Shown: piece after piece, positions 53,911 to 64,000 of the stretch
Numbering within the stretch: the first letter of the stretch is position 1
Layout of the letters: the number at the start of each line of letters is the position of its first letter
NCBI GenBank assembly: GCA_025617745.1
Contig: CM046856.1
Coordinates: forward strand, 36,450,208-36,514,207
Length of the DNA: 64,000 nt
Direction of reading: 5' to 3'
DNA from: Heliocidaris erythrogramma
Lineage: Eukaryota > Echinodermata > Echinoidea > Camarodonta > Echinometridae
Made by a program: the position numbers and the translations under genes
The notes under the pieces: model-generated
What the model saw: only the letters and a program-made list of their open reading frames with translations
Databases searched by the model: none
What the model was told of the DNA's origin: nothing

Positions 53911-55961
53911 CACATCATGTACATATTCTATAGATTATGCCACAGTGATATTTCTGTAATTCTCCTAAATAGTGAGAAAGTAGATCATTTTGTTGTCTCT
54001 TCACTTCTACACACATTCACACATTTTGTGCTCTTCCCTAACCTTTGATTCACTCCATGTCATATTCATTGCATATTTCTCATTCAAGGAAGGGATTCGT
54101 CCTCTAATAATTTGTGTCAAGCGAAACCCCAACTGTACCATTTCAATTTTCTTTTTGACTTGTTTGTTTCTGCTAGTGCCAGACTTATTCCTGCAAACCC
54201 ATGTTTTGTCCTTCAACGATTACCCCATGATGTTATTACCTTGGAATATTCTATCAGGTCAATATTGAGCCAACAGAACTCACCTTTACCTTTGCCAGAG
54301 CTTTGGCATTACAATAGCCCCCTATTATTCATAATGACACTCGCCATGGCCAAAGACCAATCCTCTATATGCAATGGAACGCTTTATTTCTCTTCGTCAT
54401 AGTCCGGTCACTCACTCTTTAGCCCTCATGCAGGCAGGTATTATTGGCGAGTCAGTGACGCTTTGTGCGCAGATTCATGTGAACGCAGGTCAGTTCATCG
54501 CACAATAGCCTATTGATCATGGCTGATCCATGCACTGACAATTGTTATTTTGACTACTCATCTTTTCATTGCCCGCTCTGCCAAGTCATTATCGATCCAA
54601 GCTCTTGTTGTATCCTACACCATACTTGGTTGTACTTTTGGGTGAAAGAAAGTCGTGGGGGATGTATCGGAATGGAACAAAGGAGTCGTTGCCAGTATGC
54701 ACTTTATGTGCTGGTTGCATTTTCACATACATTTCATTAAAACACTAATTACGGGAAAAAAGCAAGAGCATCATCAAAATGAATACATGAATTGATTTAA
54801 TGAACATGAGAACATTGAACACAATCCAAACTGCAGATTAATGGAAAATCATTAATCAGTGCTATGAATACACAGTAAATGAAAAAAATACACATTTAGG
54901 GTCTTTCTAAAGCTCAGTCTAATTTACTACCAATCTGTAATTGATTAATGCTTTTTACAAATACTAGCTTACTGAGATTCAAATAAAAGGTGTCAGGTTT
55001 CTTCTCGCTCGCAATCAGAGGATCACTTGCAAATGAAAATGTTCTTCTTCAATGACTCAGATAATTAAATAATTTAATTTTTAAAATTTAGTATTATTCC
55101 AATTAATTTTTAGGTGGAGAGTCTAGTAACTTTCATTCATCAAAACACTGATATATATTTTGGGTTGTGAATCCAACAAAACACCCAACAAGAACACAAC
55201 AAGCCCCCCCCCCCCCCAACGTCCATTCAACCTTTTTCTTCTGTTATATTGTTTACCATATTCACCGGCCAAAGAAAAAAAAAATATGGGGAAAAATCAA
55301 AAGCATAAGAAATTTTGCCCCCCAAATATCATGCAACGAAAAAACAAGGGCCAAACTTTTTATTGTATTGACTATTTGAAGACGATTATTCCTAGATGTC
55401 TTTGCTTTTTATGTCATTAAGAATTTAAAAAGTTGAACTTCAGTTGAACTGAAGAGAATCTGACAAAGCGTAGTACTAGTACTCGCAAACACTTACATCT
55501 TTGTAGACTAACGTTAGTACTATAAAGTGTACGGTACATGCCGTCTCCCTAAAAGTTCGACAACAAATAGCACTATCAACCGTGAATGCAACTCGCAAAT
55601 TGAGGCACAATCACAAATGAAATTGGAAAGGAAATGTTTCCACCACTCTAAAAAATCGTGAAGAGATATCTTACATAGGTGCATATTCCATCAAAGGTTC
55701 CCTATGTGACTTCAAAAGACAGAAAAATACATAATACAGCATGATGGTTTCGAAGAGGAAATTGAAAACGTCGTCACGACGATTTGCAAGCTGAAACATG
55801 TGCTTGCCATGACCAAAGATCGTGAAAAGAAAGATAGGACACTCTCCCGATTGTGTAAAGGGTCCGATGTAACGGCCAAGGAAAGGGCGCTCTTGGGCTT
55901 CCCCATATGAGGCCACTTACGTTACATAAAATTAGGGGGAGACGGCAATGCCCTATCTTAC

Positions 55962-56165
55962 CTTTTAAGATCTTTGCCATGACTTACAATGTCTATGCTT
56001 ATAATGCAGGTTAACGCGCACGCCACGTGCGCTATGAAAAATCCTCTGCGATAATGTCCGTTCTCCATTCAAAATACACACATCTCCGCGAAGGATCCTG
56101 CAAGGATACAACCGCCCTGAAATAGCGCGGAGGTTGAGGGGTGCCATCGATCTCAACACATACAA
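55962..56165 (-). other. Candidate 5' leader exon and promoter-proximal sequence of the DYRK4-like gene
   Basis: This is a CpG-rich island in AT-rich surroundings, with a CACGTG E-box near 56023. On the minus strand it ends in a consensus donor, AAAAG|gtaaga at 55962. A short open frame (MAKILK) runs into the donor in phase 1. Splicing straight to exon A would give an early stop, so either the leader is non-coding or another exon lies between. Position and strand fit the gene; nothing else proves it. Confidence 0.3.
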
Positions 56166-56221
56166 AGAGTGTGCTCAAAAGACAAATTAAAACTTACTAA
56201 GCGCCTACGTACCCATTACAA

Positions 56222-56569
56222 TAGTCTAGTTCTGGACTCTCTTTACTGAATTCTTTTTTCGACGACTGTACGTATTATGCCGAGTGATTGGCGCGATCCG
56301 GAAACCTGATGGCCCGAGCAAAAGAGAGTCCAGTGAAATTGCTCCACGCTGACGTCAGGGGTCCAAAGTTCACTAGCGCTTTAGCATGGGGAGGTGCGGC
56401 CAATTTTAATTGCTCTCCCTGAAAAATCTCAGGGAAAGTCGTCAGTGTGGAGCAATTGCACTGGACTCTTTTTTCGGGGCCAACAGGTTCTCGCGATCGT
56501 GCCATCACTCGGCTTATCGCGTATAGTAGAAAAAAAAAAAATCAATAAAAAGAGTCCAGAACTAGACTA
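56222..56569. mobile_element. Foldback transposable element with 9-bp target duplication
   Basis: Perfect 19-bp ends TAGTCTAGTTCTGGACTCT / AGAGTCCAGAACTAGACTA are flanked by CCATTACAA on both sides (56213-56221, 56570-56578). Inside, long arms sharing AGAGTCCAGTG, AATTGCTCCAC and CTGACG pair again. A 9-bp duplication is usual for Mutator-like elements. Non-coding, 348 bp, beside the candidate leader exon at 56.0 kb. Confidence 0.85.
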
Positions 56570-57048
56570 CCATTACAATAGCTCACAGAACAGAAAACAT
56601 CTACCGGGGTGGCTGATTTCAGCACTTTACTGGAGCTCAATAGAGAGCTTCGTACGAGTGCTCTGTCAGCCTCGGAAGACCATACGAGGCCGTGTTTGTA
56701 ACTATATTGATAAGATATGTAGTTATTAGTTCTGAATTATATTTATTACTGAAAATATTTCAGTACTTGAAAGATAAGTAGATCTACATCGTTGGAGATA
56801 GAGCACAGGCTTACTGTAGTGTTACTGTAAGATCTAACGTTTGTCCCATCCATTCCAATACGTGTGGTGATTTTGGAGGTGATTTTGGAGGCGGTTTATT
56901 TTTCTCTGTTGCGGCCCATAGGCCGCACCCCGACTTTGGGATCATATTTTGAGTGAAAATAGTGCGGCCTTTCCGCCGGCGAATACGGTAATTTCTCATA
57001 TATTCTGTTGACACTTTTAAATTTACATCTAATATATTTTGTGTCATA

Positions 57049-57442
57049 CAGTGAAACCTGTATATGATGACCTCTCAAAGGAAAAGTGGTCTCTGTGAGC
57101 ACCGGGTGGTCTTTATGCACAGGTTCCTTTACTACACTTTTCAATACACTGTAAAAACTAAAGTGTTAAATCACCATTTAAAAGGGCCGAGGAGTGACCA
57201 CTTTTTCAAAAAGGCAGATTAACAATTTTAACATGCTGGATCCAACACTATAAAGGTTGTATCTAGCAGGTTTAAGAGGTTGATCTGCCATTTTGAAAAG
57301 GTGGTCACTCCTCGGCCCTTTTAAATGGTGATTTAACATTTTAGTTTTTAGTGTGTAGGAAACACTGTTCAAGGGAAACAAATATGGTCTCTATAGACAG
57401 GTGGTCTTTTTATATAGGTGGTGACTAAAGCAAGTTTGACTG
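57049..57442. mobile_element. TA-flanked inverted-repeat element, interrupted by another element
   Basis: The left CAGTGAAACCTGTATA and right AAGCAAGTTTGACTG ends lie between TA copies (57047-57048, 57443-57444). GGTGGTCTTT words recur inside. The element is split at 57146/57356 by the foldback element 57147-57355. Confidence 0.75.
57147..57355. mobile_element. TA-flanked foldback element nested in another element
   Basis: Arms of about 77 bp (from 57147 and ending 57355) pair almost completely, sharing AACTAAA, TTAAATCACCATTTAAAAGG and CCGAGGAGTGACCAC. TA is on both sides (57145-57146, 57356-57357). Only about 50 bp is unpaired. Confidence 0.85.
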
Positions 57443-57444
57443 TA

Positions 57445-58710
57445 TCTGTTATTTATATCTTTATTTTGAAGGTTGAATGAAGCTGCTAGTGGGTAACTAA
57501 CTTCTTTTCCAACATTTTGTAACACAAATCTTCAAGGCTTCCAAATATTTTTAATTCAGTCACATTGTTAATGCAGCAATGTTGTTTTCTAATGAGAATA
57601 CTTGGCATTTCTAGCTCTAAAAAAAGCAACAAAGTACCAAACTTTTTATAAATATTTATTTATGGATACCTGATGGGTGAAAAATAAAAGAATATGGAGA
57701 GGAAAGAAATAGATAATGCAAGAGGAGTTATGCTCTTGGGGCAATAAGTAGATTAATCTCTTTGAACACAAAGTCCCATGTGGTGTGAGCTTCCTCCATC
57801 AGTAACACAAATTAACTATGACCGTGCATATCACTTGACCAACAAATTTCAACGTCAAAGTGATTTAAGAGGTTGGTAGCAGCGTGTTTGAAAATAGGGA
57901 ATCCTGCTTATGTAATTTCTGAGTCTACAGAAGAATGTGGAATTATGAAAACCTGTTACTTCATTTGATCCACACATTCATTTACCTTTAAGTACTAGAA
58001 ATTAATTTTCTATATTGCAAGTTTTGGTTACAAAACCGGGTTGTTGCCCACAAGAGTGATTATTCTTCAAATATTGAAAAACAGAGGGGCTTATCTTCCT
58101 TGTAAATAATGAATTGATTCATACAAGTTTGAGAATTTTATCCACTCACAAAAATGAAAGATGTATTTTCCCTTAAAACAGCCATTTTCCTCCTACATCT
58201 TTCTTCTCAGGCATTTTTAACAGCTGTTAATTTTATTTTACATAAAGTATCATTTTGTAATATATACGGCTGCTATGTGATTTTCAGTTTCTTTGTCTTG
58301 TTATCCTTGTAAAATCCCAAATGTATCAGGTCTGAACTCTTGTGCTCTATGTCAATATAACACTCTCACATTTTCAAGGCTGATCAAACTTATTTCCAAG
58401 TTTGTCTTTACTCTGTAATTTGCTTTCTCAATATGCATTTTCCTTTATACATACTCATGTTCCACTTATGTTAAGTGCACCTCAACACTTTTGATAACAA
58501 TGCGCACTTGCTGAACAAGCATTCTCAATCTACCAACACAGAACCTTTTTCATCTGTTCAAACTTCTCAAAATGACATGAAATAATGCTAGCCTTAATTC
58601 AGTGTACGATGGTGATTGTATCCAAGAGGCTGGGGAAATTGATTAATTCAACAGCTACATGTACATGTATGTAAGCAACACAGCTCCTACATAACAGTAA
58701 ATTCTACAGC
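57445..58710. other. Non-coding spacer
   Basis: AT-rich sequence with no element ends, exon or RNA gene that I can recognise. Confidence 0.55.
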
Positions 58711-58722
58711 ATAAATAGTTAA

Positions 58723-58997
58723 AGGGATAGATCAACTGCAGATTGTGGACGTTTTTATGCCGCGAGAGGGCTACCGTGATCGTTACCTGATCATGCCGTT
58801 GCCCCGTGGGGCTCAGGCTTCGGACAGACTCGCTGCGCCTGAGCTCGAGCTCTCGTGCGAGACTCGGTCGGCTTCGTGCAGTCCGAAATATAATCCTAGT
58901 AGTCCGACGGACGCATTTGACGCACAAACTTTGTGTACGTGTGAATGGTGCTTACGCAATCCTGACTCTCCCCACGGCCGCCTGGTGGCGTATCCCT
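58723..58997. mobile_element. TTAA-flanked element with AGGGATA ends, 275 bp
   Basis: The ends AGGGATAGATC and GTATCCCT lie between TTAA copies (58719-58722, 58998-59001). The interior is strikingly GC- and CpG-rich for this window. The outermost bases match the element at 61000, but the interior does not. Confidence 0.65.
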
Positions 58998-59009
58998 TTA
59001 ACACTCTCT

Positions 59010-60990
59010 AAGTTCAAAATGGCAAGAGTTTGTGGCTGCAAACTAATGCATATTTGAGCTCTTATAAAATACACTTGAGCAAATGACCACCTCAATACAA
59101 GCAGCTCCTTAGAGCAAGCATCCAATGAATTTCTAACAGAGAGGCTGCTTATGAGGAGTGGTATCGTAAGGATGAGTAATACTAGACAAACATACTGTAC
59201 ATTGGTACAAGAAGAAACTATTACAGGATGCAACTATATACATTTCAGTAACCATGTACATCTGTACATCCAAAATGGAATGCATTAGTGTAAGATAATG
59301 GGGTTACAATACGTTTTAAAATGCTTTTTCCTTTTTACTCAGAAAGCCAGCCACAAGTTTTGTCTGAACTAACACCAAGAAGAATGTACTCAAACAAAAT
59401 AAAATCAAGGCAAGAGAGGTGTGATAAGGAATTTTGGGGAGGAATATCAAATTTATCTATTCAATTTAATTTTGGTACCATAAATTTTTTTTTTTTTTTC
59501 AGAATGGCAAAAATATTATTTCAACAGATCAATCCCCAATATAAATCTATATTCCTAAAAATGAAAAAAGGATATTTTAATGATTTAAAAACCAAAGTCT
59601 TATCACATTTCAAACTAATACAATTTGATTTCTATTATAACAATGATAGGCAGAATTCTGAATAACATATAATGTCTCCTCTATGATAATTTTACACAAA
59701 TGCAAACAATCGTTTTGGGTTTGCATGTTCTACTATGAGTTGACTTTGATCTGTTTGTTCTAAGTAAAAAGAAAAGTACCCTGTGGAAATAACAGGTTCC
59801 AGGTTTTGAAGCTTTCAGTCTGGAAAGGATATGTCTTATAGAAACAGGATTACAGAAATCCATACAACTACTGTATAACAGCCCTATCATACGTACACGA
59901 TGAATGTGCAACAGATTTATTTTTGCAATTGTCCCTTTTTTTTTAAACAATCAAAATCTTCCAGACACAAACTTTCTCTAGGACACCTGAGCATTAATGA
60001 TCCAGACAATTAAGAAGTTCTTGTACTCGTGCTGCTATGTTTGCCCAGAGCTCATCTGCTGTGTGTCTGTTAATTGTTGAAGTACACATGCCTACCAGTC
60101 AGCCATATGCATGCTTAATGAGCACTGGACTAACACAAGGACCTTTCAGTTGGTTTTCTGTTTTCAATCTGGATGATGATGTCTAGAGAGACCCGTCTTG
60201 ATTACGGCAGGATCATAAGCAAGAAGATCATGCAGATAAGGTGCATGCTTACAAATAAGAATACTTGAATGACTTCCCAATTTCTGTCAAACAATAAGCC
60301 TGTCCAAACAATTTGTTTTCCCAGTAATTTATTTATGAAAAGAGGAATGTTTGCCTTTTGTTTTTGTTTTATGTTTTTGTTTTGCTTTGTTGTTTGTTTG
60401 TTGTTGTTGTTGTTTTTTTTTTTGGGGGGGGGGGGGGGGAGGGAGTCACTGACATGCTTGCAATGATCTTGAATATGACAGCTACTTACCACTTCTATAA
60501 GCCTGAAATCAGAAACAAGTGCCTACTGGTATTGTCATGCAATTTCAGGAAATATTAGCATCCATTTTCAAGTTCCTGCACAGAAAACTTCCTACTAACA
60601 TAGCTAGGGCGTATGACAGAATCACTGCTGCACAATCGTAAAATGGAACATTCTTTCCTCTACCAAACAAGGGCAAAAGATGGTCATCACATCATTTTCG
60701 TTGCTTCTGAACTTTGGTGAAAGGTCCACTTAAAAACTGAAAAAGCCTTGTTGACTTGGAAGGATAAGGTATGGAGATACAAGACTTGTAAATCCTCAGC
60801 ATATACAGGATATCTTTATGAGGAAAGTCTTAGCCCAAGTGTAAAAAGCTGGTCTCAAGTTGATCCTAAGATGTTTATAAGTAAATGGCCACCACAGAAA
60901 GAGGATGTGGTTAACAATAACTGGAATACAAATAAGAGACGCTTGAGTCTCGTTTAATCTGTATGAAAGCTTTTGAACTTTGCTGAAGTG
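59010..60990. other. Non-coding spacer
   Basis: No supportable gene. It contains a T/G-to-G-run tract at 60358-60441 (G17 after TTGTTGTTGTTG). Confidence 0.55.
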
Positions 60991-60999
60991 CCAACTTAA

Positions 61000-61186
61000 A
61001 GGGATAGTTCACCCTGACAATAAGTTGGTTTTAATAAAAGCAGAAAAATAAGAGAAAAATATTGGTGAAGGTTTGACAAAAATCCATCAAGGAATAAGAG
61101 AGTTATGGGTGTTTTAAGGTTTAAATTTGTGACGTCATATGCGAGCATTTATTAAAACCAACTTATTGTCAGGGTGAACTATCCCT
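61000..61186. mobile_element. TTAA-flanked miniature element with perfect inverted repeats of about 40 bp
   Basis: The left end AGGGATAGTTCACCCTGACA continues through ATAAGTTGGTTTTAATAAA and is repeated inverted at the right end without a mismatch that I can see. TTAA flanks are at 60996-60999 and 61187-61190. The intact repeats suggest recent insertion. Confidence 0.88.
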
Positions 61187-61199
61187 TTAAAACCTTAAT

Positions 61200-63430
61200 A
61201 TTAGCACAGTATATGTTTCTTTCTTTTTTTCAAGTTACAAATGAAGAGCTAAAAATTAAGAAGACATGCTGTTTTCTATTCATGCAAGGATCATGTCATG
61301 CATTGTGCAACTTTGAAAACACAAATTTCAGTTCAAATGTAAGTCTAGCTTTAGTCTGCAAGCACAGACCCTAATTTGACACTTTATCAGAAAATCATTG
61401 TCTTGAGAAAAGCCTTATTCAGCTACCTCCTGGTCTTGTCCGGAGCAGCTACAGTACATGGCCTATGGTAGTCTTAGAGCGCAGACTCTCTTTTAAGACC
61501 GACCAGGGGTTTGTGTCTGCAAACTAGTCTAGCTTTACCATTTATTTTTTTTGCTCTTTAGTTCAGCCTACATGAGTTTAGTACACTGTATTAGATATAA
61601 GGAATAAGATAGCATGACCAATTAAAACATTATTCTAAAAATAACGTGGACTTACATTGAAAATTCAACATCACGTTTTTAGCGCTCTAGTAGTCTCAAG
61701 GTAGTGGACTATTGAGAGCAAGGCTATTTACGCTATGTTTAAAGGACATAAGAGTTCATGCCATTTTAGCTTTCATGATATCTATAATAAGTCATTTTTA
61801 TATTCTTGAGGTTATTTATAAGAATACATCATGAATTAGCAAGAAGAATTTTTCACCACTGTGATTTACTCCTTGATTTCACTGTGTTAGGAATTGGCAC
61901 TTATATTTTGTGATATATCACAGTGACAGATTATATCGTGACAATGTAACACTATATATCTCCAATACAGAACAGATTAAAGCCTAGGTATACATCAATG
62001 TGACCTTCGGCGGAGAATTGGTGCATCAAAGCGACACCCTAAATGCATCAGTAACATTCAATTTTGTTTCACTTACCTGGCTTACCGGTAGCTAATTCAC
62101 TTTTAACAGCTTCCTAACTGTTTCCAGATATATGCACCTACCCATTCTGAACTAAAGTAATCAAATAAGCACATATTTTTAAAGTGTTTCAAAGCTAGCT
62201 AATGACCTTCTGCTTAATGCAATAGTGCGCGTCCGCATGTAACAGAAGGACGCAACGCTCCTAGGCAATTCTGAAAGCTGCAAGGCAATATAACCTAAGA
62301 ACAAATAGTGTACAAATAAAATTACGCTGAAAATAATTTTCTGTTTACAGTAGCTTGGGATTTGTGGTATAATCTTTGAAATTTTTTTCCTGTAATTTCT
62401 TATGTATTTCTTTATTCCCCCCCCCCCAGTGCATTTTTAAAATAGTTTTCCAGAGCTGAATCACTCTTTGCCCCTGTGTATTTTTTCACCTATATGAAAG
62501 AGGAAATATTGTAAGCTATTTAACTCCCTAATTGAAAAGGAGTGAGTACACGTTCATGATCAAATGTGTACAATATGTGTATTTCGTCAATATTGTTGAA
62601 CAGCTTATTCTGCATACATGTTTAACTCCTCATGTATTATTTCTGGCATCTTCATCAAAAATTGATGCAGAATATTGATGAATTTGCATTACATGTACGA
62701 GGAATATATTCACACCACTATGTGACCTTGGGCGCACATGCAGTTCTCTACATTTCAATATATCATAATTGGACTATTTTAATGTAATAATGCCCAGTCA
62801 GCGCCAGTACTGGTCAGTGCAGACGATTTCATTATCAGCATTTTTAACACAATTTTTTTTACTTCCCTGTACTTGGAACTCATAGAAATATAATATAATT
62901 TAGGAATGGAAAGTTTCATTTATTTATAGCGCTCGGCCAAGTAAAGTGAATTTCACGTTTTTAATTTCGCTGACATGCTAGGCTCAAGGGCAAAAATTTA
63001 CCTAAAATTATTTGAGCTCTTTCATTTTCGAGCAAATTTCATGACATTCCACGAAAATTTGAACTCCCGCGAAATATTCAAGGTTTATAGTATATTCAAT
63101 AAGGCAATAAATATATTGTTCCCAATATATTCAACAGCAAAGGTTGATTTCTTAATATAGGCTAGCTCTATTTACAAGGTTGACGACTTCAATGTAATTG
63201 ATATCCTTGCAGATGTCAAGCCCTTGATGCTTATGGCTCTTCAAACAAAAGACTTTGTACATTAATGGAAGATTAATGGAGCATTAATGGGACTGCCATT
63301 ATTACAGGCAGGGTTACATAAAATATATATTAAATATATTAAAATATGTCATGGTGAGACCATGGCATTTGAATTTGTGTTAGATTTAGGCCTGAAAGAT
63401 TACCGGTATACTGATATTATATTATACTAT
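61200..63430. other. Non-coding spacer
   Basis: No exon or RNA gene recognised. It is AT-rich with one short C run at 62417-62426. The last 250 bases of the window (63750-64000) are more CpG-rich, with GCGCATG and TACGCGTACGCG words, and might adjoin a promoter beyond the edge. Confidence 0.5.
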
Positions 63431-63435
63431 TAAAA

Positions 63436-63588
63436 CATGGTTGGGAGTGCGTTGGTGCGATCTGGCAACACAAAAGGTTTTTATCGTGGTGTACTATACG
63501 CACAAGACGCAAGCCGAGTGTGTTTGACACCACGATAAAAACCTGCGTGTTGCCAGATATCGCACTAAAGCACGAACTCACAACCATG
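63436..63588. mobile_element. Foldback element, about 150 bp
   Basis: The left arm CATGGTTGGGAGTGCGTTGG pairs with a right arm ending CACGAACTCACAACCATG. Inner parts GATCTGGCAACAC and GGTTTTTATCGTGGTGT pair almost perfectly. The loop is about 35 bp. Confidence 0.8.
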
Positions 63589-64000
63589 TATTAATAATTT
63601 TATAAAACGAGTCGGCAATATGATTATGAAGTCTATAAAAATGGTTACCAACCCCATAGAAACACCAAGAGTCGCAGTCATGGAGGCTGCCATTTGCTTT
63701 CCTGGATGACATCACATACTGTAAGCGCAGTCAACAAAAGTCATGCCCGTTTCAGAGTGCGCATGTAATCCCTGTGCTAAAATGACAATTAAACAATGCG
63801 ATTTCACTGCGTTTTAAGTTTGCACGCACCAGAGGTACGCGTACGCGCACCTCAGCCGTGATTTAGAGCCTTTTTGCTGTGCGTTATCACTTTTTTTTTG
63901 CACGGTCACGTGGTGTTATTTGTCCAATCAGGATGGCTACATTCTTGAACCCGTTTTATAAAATGTGCCGGCCTCTATTTACGAGGCTGAAGACTTAAAT

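Overview
The window looks like nuclear DNA from a marine invertebrate animal. It is AT-rich and intron-rich, with one split gene, many simple-sequence tracts, and a dense population of short inverted-repeat transposons and SINEs. The repeat style (TTAA-flanked miniature elements ending in AGGGATAG, TA-flanked elements with CAGTG(G)AACCT termini, SINEs ending in TTA repeats, CATGTACATG-rich spacers) fits an echinoderm, most likely a sea urchin or relative. That is an inference; nothing here fixes the species. There are no bacterial-type operons.

The only protein-coding gene I can support is on the minus strand from about 52.4 kb down to 37.1 kb. It is a class II DYRK kinase, and 13 coding exons can be joined with every splice site and phase agreeing. 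They give 698 residues ending in a stop at 37106. The N-terminal box, FELLG-M-NLYEL, the [13 protein letters not shown] segment and the LPPIV C-terminus point to DYRK4 rather than DYRK2 or DYRK3. The exon carrying the start codon is missing from the model; a CpG-rich leader exon near 56.0 kb is only a candidate. The 3' UTR probably runs leftward from 37.1 kb.

The gene's introns are crowded with mobile DNA. They hold an internally deleted Tc1-type transposon with 269-bp inverted repeats and a transposase C-terminal remnant (42.85-43.67 kb), two copies of one TTAA element (43.9 and 47.7 kb), two copies of a CTTATGGGGTGTTGC element (46.0 and 48.0 kb), and two copies of a SINE whose head resembles the Alu domain of 7SL RNA (39.6 and 48.2 kb). 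They also hold a tRNA-type SINE (49.2 kb) and a short interstitial telomere-like tract (45.3 kb). The block 47.70-48.55 kb is a nest of elements ending 28 bp from a coding exon.

Left of the gene (1-36 kb) I find no protein-coding exon. This part holds tandem repeats (0.6-1.2, 4.6-5.2, 9.9-10.3 kb), a tRNA-derived SINE (3.45 kb), nested inverted-repeat elements (16.3-17.2 kb), a promoter-like stretch with divergent splice donors (about 22.0-22.5 kb), long palindromes (23.6 and 33.4 kb), a cluster of G/C homopolymers (25-29.3 kb), a tRNA-like gene (28.9 kb) and a 400-bp GA tract (31 kb). Right of the gene (53-64 kb) are a long CAT/CAC tract, a foldback element with a 9-bp target duplication (56.2 kb), an element inserted inside another (57.0-57.4 kb), two TTAA elements (58.7 and 61.0 kb) and a foldback element at 63.4 kb.
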